The notes: generated by a model from the sequence alone, not told the origin. A DNA stretch of 33,458 nucleotides from DAOUAE01 sp034433795 (GCA_034433795.1 DAOUAE010000051.1:1-33458), one strand, 5' to 3'. Positions 25,100 to 33,057 are shown, counted from the first letter of the stretch. Made by a program: numbers and translations.

Positions 25100-25827
25100 C
25101 GCCGGGTCGCGAGAGTCGCGGGCCGGTCGGGAGACTGGCGGGCTGCCAGCCAGTCGCGGACCGCGGCGAAGATCAGCCAGCCGTCGGTGCTGCCCAGGTC
25201 TGGCTCGGCTGCCCGCTCGGGGTGCGGCATCAGGCCGAAGACATTGCCCGTCTCGTTGACGATGCCGGCGATATTGTGGAGCGAACCGTTGGGGTTGGCG
25301 GAGGGGTGGACCTCGCCGGTCGGCGTGGCGTAGCGCAGAACAACGCCGCCACGGGCCTCCAGGGCCTGGAGGCCGGCGGGGTCGAGGTAGTAGCGGCCTT
25401 CGCCGTGGGCGATGGGCAGGCGCAGGACCTGGCCCGGCTGGCAGCGGTGGGTGAAGGGGGTGTGGACGTTCTCCACCCGGACGTGGACCCATTCACACCG
25501 GAAGGTCAGGCCGGCGTTGCGCAGGAGCGCGCCGGGCAGGAGGCCGGCCTCACAGAGGATCTGGAAGCCGTTGCAGATCCCCAGGACCAGCCCCCCCTCA
25601 CGGGCGAACCGCTCGACGGCCGCCATAATCGGCGAGAAGCGGGCGATGGCGCCGGCGCGGAGGTAGTCGCCGTAGGCAAAGCCGCCCGGCAGGATAACGC
25701 AGTCCACGTGGAGGTCGCGGGCCTGGTGCCAGATCGGCTCGGCCGGCACCTTCAGGACATGCTCGAGAACGTAGAGGCAGTCCGCGTCACAGTTCGAACC
25801 GGGGAAGACCACCACTCCAAACCGCAC
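25096..25827 (-). CDS. purQ: FGAM synthase glutaminase subunit PurQ
   Basis: Class I glutamine amidotransferase that supplies ammonia to PurL. 243 residues. N-terminal FGVVVFPGSNCD is typical; catalytic triad Cys85 (LGICNGFQ), His202 and Glu204 (LMPHPERA). ATG 25827 starts immediately at the family N-terminus. It is the first gene of the operon, with an extended -10 promoter at 25855-25863. In most bacteria with this split enzyme, purS lies just upstream of purQ; here there is no purS-like gene upstream to the next gene at 26109. Confidence 0.96.
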   Translation of the reverse strand: MRFGVVVFPGSNCDADCLYVLEHVLKVPAEPIWHQARDLHVDCVILPGGFAYGDYLRAGAIARFSPIMAAVERFAREGGLVLGICNGFQILCEAGLLPGALLRNAGLTFRCEWVHVRVENVHTPFTHRCQPGQVLRLPIAHGEGRYYLDPAGLQALEARGGVVLRYATPTGEVHPSANPNGSLHNIAGIVNETGNVFGLMPHPERAAEPDLGSTDGWLIFAAVRDWLAARQSPDRPATLATRR

Positions 25828-26108
25828 CGTACCCTCCCGACGCCGCGCGCCTCTATTCTACCACAGCCCCTGGTCTGGCAACCAGTGGGGCCGGCCCCTC
25901 AGCCGTCCGGGCTGCCCCACGTCGGTCCGGACGATCTCCCCGGGCGCGTGTCTGGACGTTCCCCAAGGCGGCTCCCGCTGTGAATTTTGACCTTGCGGCA
26001 TCCGCGCTCCGGGCCGTAAGGTGGTTGGCGAGCGAGGACCGGCGCTGGGCCGAACGGAGGTCACCGTCGGCGAGCGTCTCGGTGGAGCGATAGGCGTCGG
26101 GTCGAGCC
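25828..26108. other. Divergent spacer between the purine operon and the sugar cluster
   Basis: 281 bases with no coding gene recognised. It holds the purQ promoter on the minus strand. On the plus strand toward 26109, a TTGACC at 25987-25992 has no matching -10 at usual spacing, so the sugar-cluster promoter is unresolved. No purS gene, riboswitch or leader-peptide pattern is seen. A guanine/PRPP-type riboswitch was looked for and not found. Confidence 0.4.
25855..25863 (-). promoter_or_regulatory. Extended -10 promoter of the purine operon
   Basis: On the minus strand, TGG followed by TAGAAT (25860-25855). A TTGCCA lies 15 bp further upstream, shorter than ideal. Predicted start is near 25848, giving a leader of about 20 nt before purQ. 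Confidence 0.5.
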
Positions 26109-27101
26109 GTGATCAGAGGGAAGCGACTGTTCATAACGGGCGGGGCCGGGTTCATCGGCGCCAGTCTTATCCGCCGGCTCGTCGCCGCTAACGAGGTCGT
26201 CGTCTACGATACCCTCACGCGCAACACCCTCGGAGACCTGGGGCTGGCGGGGCATCCGAACGTGACGATGATCACCGGCGATATCCGCGACTACGAGCAT
26301 CTACGGAGGAGTCTGCCGCCGGCGGTTGACATCGTTCTGCACTTTGCCGCCATCGCCGGGGTTGACACGGTGAGCCGGAACCCGGTGGCGACCATTGAGG
26401 TCAACACCATCGGCACCCACCACATTCTGCGGGCGATTCGAGAGCGGGGGCTCGTCGAGCGTCTGGAGCGGTTTATCAACCTCTCCACCAGCGAGGTGTT
26501 CGGGATCAATGCTTTCCGTGTGGACGAGACGACGGCCTCGAACCTGCAGCCGGTGGGCGAGGCGCGCTGGACCTATGCCGCCAGCAAACTGGTGGGTGAA
26601 CATCTGGTCCACGGCTATCACCGCCAGTTTGGCCTGCGTACAGTGACCATTCGTCCCTTCAACGTCTATGGCCCCGGGCAGGTTGGCGAGGGCGCGGTGC
26701 ATCACTTCGTCCAGCGCGCGATCCGCAACGAACCGCTCGTTATCCACGGCGAAGGCGATCAGATCCGTTCGTGGTGCTATATTGACGATATGGTCGAGGG
26801 GATTTTGCTCTGTCTGGCGAACGAAGCGGCCATCGGTGAGGTTTTTAACATCGGCAATCCCCGGGGGACGATAACCATTCTGGCGCTGGCCGAGAAAGTG
26901 ATCGCCCTGGCCCGTTCCTCGTCGTCCATTGTGCATGTTCCCAAGAGCTATGTGGATGTCGATCTCCGGATTCCCAGTATCGAGAAGGCGCGGAGCGTTC
27001 TGGGCTTTGAGCCCCAGGTGGGCCTCGACGAAGGGCTGCGGAGGACGATCGCGTGGTACCGACACCGGCTCGAGACCCGGTCCCGGACGCGATACGACTG
27101 A
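26109..27101 (+). CDS. NAD-dependent sugar-nucleotide epimerase/dehydratase
   Basis: An extended SDR of 330 residues acting on a nucleotide-sugar. Seen: NAD-binding GGAGFIG (11-17), a GDIRD segment (57-61), the STSEVFG active-site region (126-132), and catalytic Tyr156 and Lys160 (YAASK). RPFNVYGPGQ and the C-terminal FNIGNPRGT are typical of UDP-glucose epimerase, UDP-glucuronate decarboxylase and related dehydratases; the exact reaction cannot be chosen. GTG 26109 begins at the Rossmann strand, without a clear ribosome site. It heads a four-gene plus-strand cluster with aminotransferase, acyltransferase and glycosyltransferase, pointing to amino-sugar synthesis for a surface polysaccharide or glycan. 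Confidence 0.9.
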   Translation: MIRGKRLFITGGAGFIGASLIRRLVAANEVVVYDTLTRNTLGDLGLAGHPNVTMITGDIRDYEHLRRSLPPAVDIVLHFAAIAGVDTVSRNPVATIEVNTIGTHHILRAIRERGLVERLERFINLSTSEVFGINAFRVDETTASNLQPVGEARWTYAASKLVGEHLVHGYHRQFGLRTVTIRPFNVYGPGQVGEGAVHHFVQRAIRNEPLVIHGEGDQIRSWCYIDDMVEGILLCLANEAAIGEVFNIGNPRGTITILALAEKVIALARSSSSIVHVPKSYVDVDLRIPSIEKARSVLGFEPQVGLDEGLRRTIAWYRHRLETRSRTRYD

Positions 27102-28207
27102 GCCGGCCGTCTCTGGGCGATCCGGACCGGCTGATGGCGGCTCTGACCGATATTCTGGCGAGCGGCTATCTGTCCCAGGGGCGATATGTCGCCATGTTGG
27201 AGGAGCGTTTGGCCGACTATCTGGGCAGTCGCCACGCCATCGCGGTGAGTTCCGGGACGGCCGCGCTTCATCTCGCGCTGGTGGCGCTCGGCCTGGGGCC
27301 GGGGGATGAGGTGATCGTCCCGGCCTACACCTTCCCGGCCACGGCCAACGTCGTGGCGCTGGTCGGAGCCCGGCCGGTGCTGGTGGAGGTCGAGGCGGAG
27401 ACCTGCACCCTCCGACCGGAGAGCCTGGCGCGGGCGGTCTCGCCCAGGACGCGGGCGATCATCCCGGTCCATCTCTTCGGCGCTCCGGCCGACATGGCGG
27501 CTGTCCTGGAGATCGCCGGGCGGTATGGTCTCTGGGTTATTGAGGACGCCGCTGGCGCCCTGGGCTCGACCTACCGGGGCCGGCGGTGTGGCACCCTGGG
27601 TCATATCGGCTGCTTCAGTCTACATCCCCGCAAGCTCGTCACCAGCGGGGAGGGCGGCGTCCTGGTCACCGCGGACGCGGCGCTGGCGGAGAAGGTTCGG
27701 GCGCTCCGCGCCCACGGGCTGGAGTGGTCGGACGGGTCGCCGGACCTGCGGGCGCCGGGCTTCAACTACCGGCTGAGCGAGATCGCGGCGGCGGTCGGGC
27801 TCAACCAGCTGTCTGTGATCGACCAGATCGTGGCCGAGCGCCAGGCGCTGGCCAGCGTCTACCGCGAGGCCCTGCGAGCCGTCCCCCACCTGACCCTCCA
27901 GGAGACGCTGCCAGAGACGACGCCGGTCTGGCAGGCGCTGGTGGTGCGGGTCGAGACGAAAGACAACCAGACGCTTTTGACCGCCCTGCGACGGAAGGGG
28001 ATCGAGGCGACGATCGGCACCTACGCGCTCCCTCTCCTGACGTATTATCGCGAAAAATATGGCTATCGCCCCCAGGATTTCCCGATCACCTGTTATCTCT
28101 CCAGGCATTGCCTCGCTTTGCCGTTTTATAACGGCATGGACCGGGCGTCTATGGACCGGGTTGTTTCGGCGTTGACGGAGGCGATCGGTGGAAAAGATAC
28201 CCAGTAA
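27053..28207 (+). CDS. DegT/DnrJ/EryC1/StrS-family sugar aminotransferase
   Basis: A PLP enzyme that usually aminates a keto-sugar nucleotide. 384 residues. Seen: SRPSLGD N-terminus, SSGTAALHLAL (66-76), VPAYTFPATANVV (89-101), the Asp of IEDAAGALGS (Asp165), and the PLP lysine Lys194 in HPRKLVTSGEGG. The start is uncertain. GTG 27053 overlaps the epimerase gene by 49 nt; family members usually begin a few residues before LSRPS, where only non-standard codons are available in this frame. The acyltransferase gene overlaps its 3' end by 20 nt. Likely partner step: the upstream enzyme or another dehydratase provides the keto-sugar. Confidence 0.9.
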   Translation: MVPTPARDPVPDAIRLSRPSLGDPDRLMAALTDILASGYLSQGRYVAMLEERLADYLGSRHAIAVSSGTAALHLALVALGLGPGDEVIVPAYTFPATANVVALVGARPVLVEVEAETCTLRPESLARAVSPRTRAIIPVHLFGAPADMAAVLEIAGRYGLWVIEDAAGALGSTYRGRRCGTLGHIGCFSLHPRKLVTSGEGGVLVTADAALAEKVRALRAHGLEWSDGSPDLRAPGFNYRLSEIAAAVGLNQLSVIDQIVAERQALASVYREALRAVPHLTLQETLPETTPVWQALVVRVETKDNQTLLTALRRKGIEATIGTYALPLLTYYREKYGYRPQDFPITCYLSRHCLALPFYNGMDRASMDRVVSALTEAIGGKDTQ

Positions 28208-28718
28208 GCCACAGCGAAGCCACGGGAGCGGCGTCTGCAAAGCGGAGGACTTCAAGCGACTTGGGCGAGGAGTGGTTTTTGAACACGGTGTTCTGGTGTT
28301 CCATCCGGAGAATATTGAAATCGGCGATAACGTCTATATCGGTCATTATACACTTCTCAAAGGCTACTATCGTAACACGATGGTCATCGGCGATCACTGC
28401 TGGATCGGCCAGCAGTGTTTCCTACACAGTGCCGGTGGACTGTGGATCGGTCGGGCGGTCGGCATCGGGCCGCGGGTGATCATTCTCACCTCCGAACACA
28501 CGGCCTCGGAGCGGGCGGTGCCGGTCTACCTGACGCCCCTACGTCTGGCGGCGGTGGTCCTGGAGGATGGCTGTGACATCGGGGCCGGGGCCATCATCCT
28601 GCCGGGGGTGCGGATCGGCCAGGGGGCGATCATCGGGGCCGGCGCGGTGGTCACGCACGACGTCCCGCCTTACGAGGTCTGGGCGGGCGTTCCGGCCCGC
28701 AAACTCCGCGAGCGATAG
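28188..28718 (+). CDS. Left-handed beta-helix (hexapeptide) acyltransferase
   Basis: A 176-residue protein of the LbetaH O/N-acyltransferase family. Isoleucine/valine-led hexapeptide turns run through most of the chain (IEIGDNVYIGHYT, MVIGDHCWIGQQC, LWIGRAVGIGPRVIILTSEHT, CDIGAGAIILPGVRIGQGAIIGAGAVVTHDVPPYEVWAGVPARKL). A histidine in TSEHT is the likely catalytic base. In this context it probably acetylates the amino-sugar made by the upstream aminotransferase, or a sugar hydroxyl (inference). GTG 28188 overlaps the aminotransferase gene by 20 nt. Wobble bases are more A/T-rich than in the housekeeping genes. Confidence 0.88.
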   Translation: MEKIPSKPQRSHGSGVCKAEDFKRLGRGVVFEHGVLVFHPENIEIGDNVYIGHYTLLKGYYRNTMVIGDHCWIGQQCFLHSAGGLWIGRAVGIGPRVIILTSEHTASERAVPVYLTPLRLAAVVLEDGCDIGAGAIILPGVRIGQGAIIGAGAVVTHDVPPYEVWAGVPARKLRER

Positions 28719-28721
28719 CCG

Positions 28722-29819
28722 ATGCGGGTCCTGCATCTCCCCGTGAATATCGCCTCGCTGCCTTCGCACACCGTACGGGGGCTGCGGCAGATAGGCGTCG
28801 AGGCGCGGGGCCTGGTTTTTGGGGATATGCGTTACCAGTCGACGGTCGGGCTGAAGGCGATCCACCATGACACCTGTCGGTCGCTGACCTGGCTGTACCG
28901 GCGACTGCTGTTCACCGGCTACGTTCTGCGCTGGAGCCAGTGGGCAGAGGTTCTCCACTGGTATTTCGGGACCCCGGCGCTTCCCTGGGGGCTCGATCTG
29001 GCGCTTATGAGGGTTCTGAACAAGGCCGGTGTTGTCGAATGGCTCGGTTCGGACATCCGCATCGCCGAGGTCGAGTGTGCGGATAATCCGTACTACGCCG
29101 CCGAGTGCGCCACGGAGAGACAGTCGCCCTCGCCGAGCCTGCGGCTCTCGCTCGAGCGCCAGAAGCGGTTCGCGGCCGCGGGGTTCGCCTGCCTGGTAGC
29201 CGCCGATATGGCCCAGTATGTTTACCCCGGTCTCTGGTCGCGGGTGTATTGTCTTCCCCAGCGTATCGTTGTCGCCGACTACGAACCGATCTATCCTGAC
29301 CCGGCAGCCCGTCGGCCGGTTCTCGTTCATTCCTCGACGAATCCCCGCCTCAAGGGTACTTCGGCGGTACTCCAGGCGGTCGAGCATCTCAAAACGAAAT
29401 ACAACTTTGAGTTTCGGCTTATCAGTGGTACGTCACGCGATGAATGTCTCCGATCCGTGCGAGAAGCCGATATTTTTCTCGATCAGTTTCTTCTGGGCAG
29501 CCACGGTCTGGCGGCTCTTGAGGCGATGGCCTACGGAAAACCGGTTGTCGGTTATATCAAACCGTCGCTTGTCGAGCGTTATCCGGCGGATCTGCCGATT
29601 ATCAATGCAAATCCTGACAATCTGGCCGATGTTCTCGAAAGTCTGTTACAGAGCGGGAGGCTCCGTTACGAGGCTGGGCGTCGAGGGCGCCTTTACGTCG
29701 AGAAACACCACGACGCCGTGAGACTGGCCCCGCGGCTGGCCGAGATCTACCGGCAGCAGTGGCGACAGAAGAGATCAGGGGCCCAGGAGGCAATCGTCCG
29801 CGAGCGGTGGCCATGGTGA
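28722..29819 (+). CDS. Glycosyltransferase, GT-B (family 4-like)
   Basis: A 365-residue probable glycosyltransferase. The C-terminal half shows a GT-B nucleotide-sugar domain: VHSSTNPRLKGTSAVLQAVEHL (acceptor/donor loop), a READIFLDQFLLGSHGLAALEAMAYGKPVVGY segment with the conserved Glu of the EAMA motif, and a final NLADVLESLL helix. The N-terminal half is divergent, with an LHWYFG segment. There is no membrane anchor. ATG 28722 is 3 nt after the acyltransferase stop, so the genes are co-transcribed. Codon third positions are clearly richer in A/T (especially 29280-29680) than elsewhere in the window, suggesting recent acquisition. Probably adds the modified sugar to a surface glycan. Confidence 0.8.
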   Translation: MRVLHLPVNIASLPSHTVRGLRQIGVEARGLVFGDMRYQSTVGLKAIHHDTCRSLTWLYRRLLFTGYVLRWSQWAEVLHWYFGTPALPWGLDLALMRVLNKAGVVEWLGSDIRIAEVECADNPYYAAECATERQSPSPSLRLSLERQKRFAAAGFACLVAADMAQYVYPGLWSRVYCLPQRIVVADYEPIYPDPAARRPVLVHSSTNPRLKGTSAVLQAVEHLKTKYNFEFRLISGTSRDECLRSVREADIFLDQFLLGSHGLAALEAMAYGKPVVGYIKPSLVERYPADLPIINANPDNLADVLESLLQSGRLRYEAGRRGRLYVEKHHDAVRLAPRLAEIYRQQWRQKRSGAQEAIVRERWPW

Positions 29820-29849
29820 TCGGGGACACCGTGACGAACGCGGGAGCCG

Positions 29850-29865
29850 GCCGCCGGTGGGCGGC
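29850..29865. terminator. Weak convergent hairpin
   Basis: GCCGCC (29850-29855) and GGCGGC (29860-29865) with a 4-nt loop lie between the convergent glycosyltransferase and UDG genes. There is no T-tract on either strand, so this is only a candidate. Confidence 0.2.
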
Positions 29866-29867
29866 GG

Positions 29868-30554
29868 TCATTCCCCCAGGAGCGCCCGGGCCTGGGCGAA
29901 GACGGCGTCGAGCATCGCCTCGGTCAGCCGGCCGGTGTTGGTGTTCTGACGGCTCGGATGATAGGAGGCAAGGAGAACGGGCTGCCCCGGCCCCAGATCG
30001 TACCGGGCCCCATGGGCAAAGCGCAGCCGGGGGACCGGCTGCCCACGCTCGCGCAGCGCCGCCAGAAAGCCGTCAAACGCGATCCGCCCCAGGCAGACCA
30101 CCACCCGCAGATTGGGCAGCAGGTCGAGTTCGCGGTGGAGGAAGCGCCGGCAGGCCGCGATCTCGGCGGCGGTGGGCCGGTTCTGCGGAGGGGCGCAGCG
30201 GACAACGGCGGTGATATAGACATCACGCACGGTCAGACCGTCATCGCGATGGTCCGACCGGGGGCGACTGGCAAAGCCGGCCCGGTAGAGGGCCCGGAAG
30301 AGCCAGTGACCGGAGTCGTCGCCGGTGAAGACCCGTCCGGTTCGGTTGCCCCCATGGGCGGCCGGCGCCAGCCCCACCACCAGCAGTCGGGCCTGCGGGT
30401 CGCCAAAGGGCGGCACCGGTCGCCCCCAGTACTCCTGGTCGCGGAAGGCCCGCCGTTTCTGCCGGGCCACGGCCTGACGGTAGACCACCAGCCGTGGACA
30501 GCGCGTGCAGGCCGTGATCTCGGCGGTCAACGCCGTCCAGTGGTCGGCGACCAT
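29868..30554 (-). CDS. Family 5 uracil-DNA glycosylase (UDGb)
   Basis: Removes uracil (and in relatives hypoxanthine and other deaminated bases) from DNA. 228 residues. Family-5 signature GLAPAAHGGNRTGR (61-74) in place of the family-4 GEAPG motif, FTGDDSG, and the C-terminal SYHPSRQNTNTG (197-208). The four [4Fe-4S] cysteines are present: Cys16, Cys19, Cys120 and Cys135. UDGb is common in thermophiles, where cytosine deamination is frequent. ATG 30554 lies 34 bp after the upstream dehydrogenase gene stop, so it is likely co-transcribed with it; a weak GGAG lies ~11 nt upstream. Confidence 0.93.
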   Translation of the reverse strand: MVADHWTALTAEITACTRCPRLVVYRQAVARQKRRAFRDQEYWGRPVPPFGDPQARLLVVGLAPAAHGGNRTGRVFTGDDSGHWLFRALYRAGFASRPRSDHRDDGLTVRDVYITAVVRCAPPQNRPTAAEIAACRRFLHRELDLLPNLRVVVCLGRIAFDGFLAALRERGQPVPRLRFAHGARYDLGPGQPVLLASYHPSRQNTNTGRLTEAMLDAVFAQARALLGE

Positions 30555-30588
30555 GCGAGACTGACTCCGACGACCAGAGGCACGGCCG

Positions 30589-31494
30589 TCAGGCAGAGGG
30601 CTGGGATGAGGCCGGCCCGACCGTGACCTGGGCCAGTCGCTCCAACGGCTGGACCAGCGCGGCCATGTCCAGGTCGCCCAGCCCCAGCGCCCGGGCCTCG
30701 CGGAAGACCTGCTCGGCCTGACTGCCCATCAGCAGCCGGAGCGAGAGCTCCTGACTGAGTTCGTCGACCAGCCCCAGGTCCTTGAGAATAAGGTTGATCG
30801 AGGTTCCGGGCTGGAAGCGCCGCTCCAGGAACAGCGGGACCGAGCGGGAGAGCATGGCGCTGCCGCCGAAACTGGTGCTCAGGACCTCCAGCATCACCTG
30901 GGGGTCGGCCCCGGCCTTGACTCCCATGACGATCCCCTCGACCACACCGGCCATATTGATGGCCACCAGCAGCTGGTTGACCAGTTTGATCGTGCTGCCC
31001 GCGCCGTTGGGGCCGACCCGCCGGATGTTCTTGCCCATCGCCTGGAAGACCGGCAGAACCCGCTGGAACGCCTCCTCGGGCCCGCCGACCATAATGGTCA
31101 GCGTCCCGGCCTGGGCGCCGGCGGTGCCCCCGCTGACCGGGGCGTCGAGGAAGAACACGCCCCGGGCGGCGGCCGCCGCCGCCAGTTTCCGGCTGGTCGA
31201 GGGGCCCACGGTGCTGTGGTCGACCAGGATCTGCCCGGGACGGGCGTGCGGGATGAGGCCGTTCTCGCCCAGGTAGACCAGTTCGACCGCCGGCGGGTCG
31301 GGCAGACAGGTCAGGACCACGTCGACCTGGGCCACGACCTCGGCGGGTGAACTGGCGGGCTGGGCCCCGAGCCGGGCCAGTTCCTCGACCGGTCCCCGGC
31401 TGCGGTTGTGCACCACCAGCGTGAACCCGGCTTTGAGCAGATTCTGGGCCATCGGGCGCCCCATCTTGCCCAGGCCGATGAATCCCACGCGCAC
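30589..31494 (-). CDS. 3-hydroxyisobutyrate dehydrogenase-family oxidoreductase
   Basis: A 301-residue beta-hydroxyacid dehydrogenase. Seen: N-terminal NAD(P)-binding VGFIGLGKMGRPMAQNLLKAG, the substrate-binding DAPVSGGTAGAQAGTLTIMVGG (118-138), and catalytic Lys170 in GAGSTIKLVNQLL. Members act on 3-hydroxyisobutyrate, tartronate semialdehyde, glyoxylate/succinic semialdehyde or 6-phosphogluconate-like substrates; the HNR residues after the second strand (His29-Arg31) hint at NADP, but this is not decisive. GTG 31494 has GGGAGGCGAG upstream. It is the first gene of a short unit with UDG, and divergent from the medium-chain dehydrogenase. Confidence 0.9.
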   Translation of the reverse strand: MRVGFIGLGKMGRPMAQNLLKAGFTLVVHNRSRGPVEELARLGAQPASSPAEVVAQVDVVLTCLPDPPAVELVYLGENGLIPHARPGQILVDHSTVGPSTSRKLAAAAAARGVFFLDAPVSGGTAGAQAGTLTIMVGGPEEAFQRVLPVFQAMGKNIRRVGPNGAGSTIKLVNQLLVAINMAGVVEGIVMGVKAGADPQVMLEVLSTSFGGSAMLSRSVPLFLERRFQPGTSINLILKDLGLVDELSQELSLRLLMGSQAEQVFREARALGLGDLDMAALVQPLERLAQVTVGPASSQPSA

Positions 31495-31520
31495 GGTCTC
31501 GCCTCCCTGATGCGAATCTC

Positions 31521-31549
31521 TTGTCCGGCCCTGCGGGTAGGGCTAGTAT
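31521..31549 (+). promoter_or_regulatory. Probable promoter for the medium-chain dehydrogenase
   Basis: TTGTCC (31521-31526), a 17-bp spacer and TAGTAT (31544-31549), 4 of 6 in each box. On the minus strand TATACT (31550-31545) overlaps it and may be the -10 of the divergent dehydrogenase gene. Confidence 0.4.
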
Positions 31550-31645
31550 AGCCGATCGACGGCGCGTTGCCGAGAGGGCACCGTTCGGCTCTCACCGCCG
31601 GACGGTGCCGGCGCCGAATACCGAGCGACAGCGGGAGAGGTCTCT

Positions 31646-32677
31646 GTGCGGGCGGTTATCTTTCGCGAGCACGGTGGTCCCGAGGTTCTGGAGTACACAG
31701 AGGTGCCGACGCCGGCGGTCGGCCCCAACGAGGCGCTCATCCGGGTGCGGGCCTGCGGGCTGAACCGCCTGGACGTGCTGGTGCGGGCGGGCACGGTGCC
31801 GCAGACCATTCCCCGGCCCCATATTCCCGGATCCGAGGTGGCCGGCGAGGTGGCCGCAGTCGGAGCCAACGTGACCCACCTGACGCCGGGGCAGCGGGTG
31901 GTCGTGCATCCCTATCTCAGTTGCGGCCTCTGCGAGTACTGTCTGGCCGGGGCGGAGGAGCTCTGTCTGCGCGGCGATATCCTGGGACTGCGTTCCAACG
32001 GCGGCTACGCCGAGTACGTCTGTGTGCCGGCCGCCATGGTCGTGCCACTGCCCGAGCCGCTGAGCTTCAGCGAGGGAGCCGCCCTGACCCTCTCGACCCT
32101 GACCGCCTGGCACATGCTGGTGACCCGGGCCCGCCTCCGACCGGGCGAGGATGTGCTGGTGCTGGCAGCCGGCAGCAACGTCGGCAGCGCCGCCATCCAG
32201 ATCGCCCGCCTCTGCGGTGCCCGGCGGGTCTTCGCCACCGTTGGCAGCCCGGCCAAGGTCGCGCCTGCCCGGGCGCTGGGCGCCGATCATGTTATCGTGG
32301 GCCGGGAGACCGATTTCGCCGCCGAGGTTCGACGCCTGACCGGCCGGCGCGGCGTGGACGTGGTCGTCGAGCACGTCGGCGCCGCCACCTGGGAGCGCAG
32401 CATCGCCAGTCTGACCCGCGGGGGACGTCTGGTCAGTTGCGGGGCGCTGACCGGGCGCCACGGCCAGACTGACCTGGCTCAGTTCTTCGGCAAGGAGCTG
32501 CAGCTCCTCGGCTGCTTTGGCGGCACCCGCGCCGAACTCCGTCAGGTCCTTCAGGCCGCCGCCGAGGGACGCCTGCGAGCGGTGATCGACAGCCGTTTCC
32601 CGCTGGCCGAGGCCGCCGCCGCCCAGCAGCGGCTGGAGGCCAGCGCTCACTTCGGCAAGATCGTGCTCGAGGTCTAG
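31646..32677 (+). CDS. Medium-chain dehydrogenase/quinone reductase-like oxidoreductase
   Basis: A 343-residue MDR-superfamily protein. The N-terminal GroES-like domain keeps the structural-zinc lobe cysteines Cys93, Cys96, Cys99 and Cys107 (CGLCEYCLAGAEELC). The catalytic-zinc site is altered: Cys37 is present, but the GHE motif is replaced by GSE (Ser63-Glu64). It therefore resembles quinone oxidoreductase/crotonyl-CoA reductase-like members more than zinc alcohol dehydrogenases. The Rossmann motif AAGSNVGSAAIQIARLCGA binds NAD(P)H. GTG 31646 has GGGAGAGG upstream. The substrate is unknown. Confidence 0.88.
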   Translation: MRAVIFREHGGPEVLEYTEVPTPAVGPNEALIRVRACGLNRLDVLVRAGTVPQTIPRPHIPGSEVAGEVAAVGANVTHLTPGQRVVVHPYLSCGLCEYCLAGAEELCLRGDILGLRSNGGYAEYVCVPAAMVVPLPEPLSFSEGAALTLSTLTAWHMLVTRARLRPGEDVLVLAAGSNVGSAAIQIARLCGARRVFATVGSPAKVAPARALGADHVIVGRETDFAAEVRRLTGRRGVDVVVEHVGAATWERSIASLTRGGRLVSCGALTGRHGQTDLAQFFGKELQLLGCFGGTRAELRQVLQAAAEGRLRAVIDSRFPLAEAAAAQQRLEASAHFGKIVLEV

Positions 32678-32709
32678 CCACCCCGGAAGCCCACGCCGGT
32701 CGGTCGCCG

Positions 32710-32728
32710 AGGCCGGCGGGCGGCTTTT
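32710..32728 (+). terminator. Possible weak terminator after the dehydrogenase
   Basis: AGGCCG (32710-32715) and CGGCTT (32721-32726) form a stem of about 6 bp, including one G-U, with a GCGGG loop, running into TTTT (32725-32728). A second short hairpin (CCCC/GGGG) follows. The stem is short, so the call is tentative. Confidence 0.35.
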
Positions 32729-32744
32729 CCCCGTGCTGGGGAAC

Positions 32745-32776
32745 AAAAAGACCGCTCCACACGGGTTGGAGCGGTC
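32745..32776 (-). terminator. Intrinsic terminator of the ferredoxin gene
   Basis: On the minus strand, GACCGCTCC (32776-32768), a 9-nt loop and GGAGCGGTC (32758-32750) are followed by TTTTT (32749-32745). The perfect 9-bp stem lies 33 nt after the ferredoxin stop. Confidence 0.92.
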
Positions 32777-32808
32777 GTCGTGACCCGATCGCCGGGGCTC
32801 AGAGCGCT

Positions 32809-33057
32809 TTACTTACGGCTCTGGAAGAAGTTCCGGTTCTTTTCGATAAAATGCTTCCACTGCTCCGGGACCGCGTCCTCGGGATAGATGGCCGAGACCG
32901 GACAGGCCGGCTCGCAGGCCCCGCAATCGATGCATTCATCGGGGTCGATGTAGTACTGTTCTTCTTCATCGGTTGAGTGAATACAATCGACCGGGCAGAC
33001 ATCAACGCACGAGGCGTCCTTGACGCCAATGCACGGTTCGCAGATAACGTAGGTCAT
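32809..33057 (-). CDS. 7Fe-type bacterial ferredoxin
   Basis: An 82-residue electron carrier closely resembling the Thermus 7Fe ferredoxin. The N-terminal cluster site has Cys9, Cys17 and Cys21 (CEPCIGVKDASCVDVCP), with Cys25 and the second site Cys42-x2-Cys45-x2-Cys48-x3-Cys52 (CIDCGACEPACP), consistent with one [3Fe-4S] and one [4Fe-4S] cluster. C-terminal PEQWKHFIEKNRNFF is characteristic of the family. ATG 33057 has GGAGGAGG upstream. Monocistronic: own promoter (33112-33140) and own terminator (32745-32776). It could serve 2-oxoacid oxidoreductases or other low-potential enzymes. Confidence 0.96.
   Translation of the reverse strand: MTYVICEPCIGVKDASCVDVCPVDCIHSTDEEEQYYIDPDECIDCGACEPACPVSAIYPEDAVPEQWKHFIEKNRNFFQSRK

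Noticed and set aside
22919..25333. 804-codon open frame opposite purL
   Set aside because: Antisense shadow of purL; composition (Gly/Asp/Ala/His-rich) fits no protein family.
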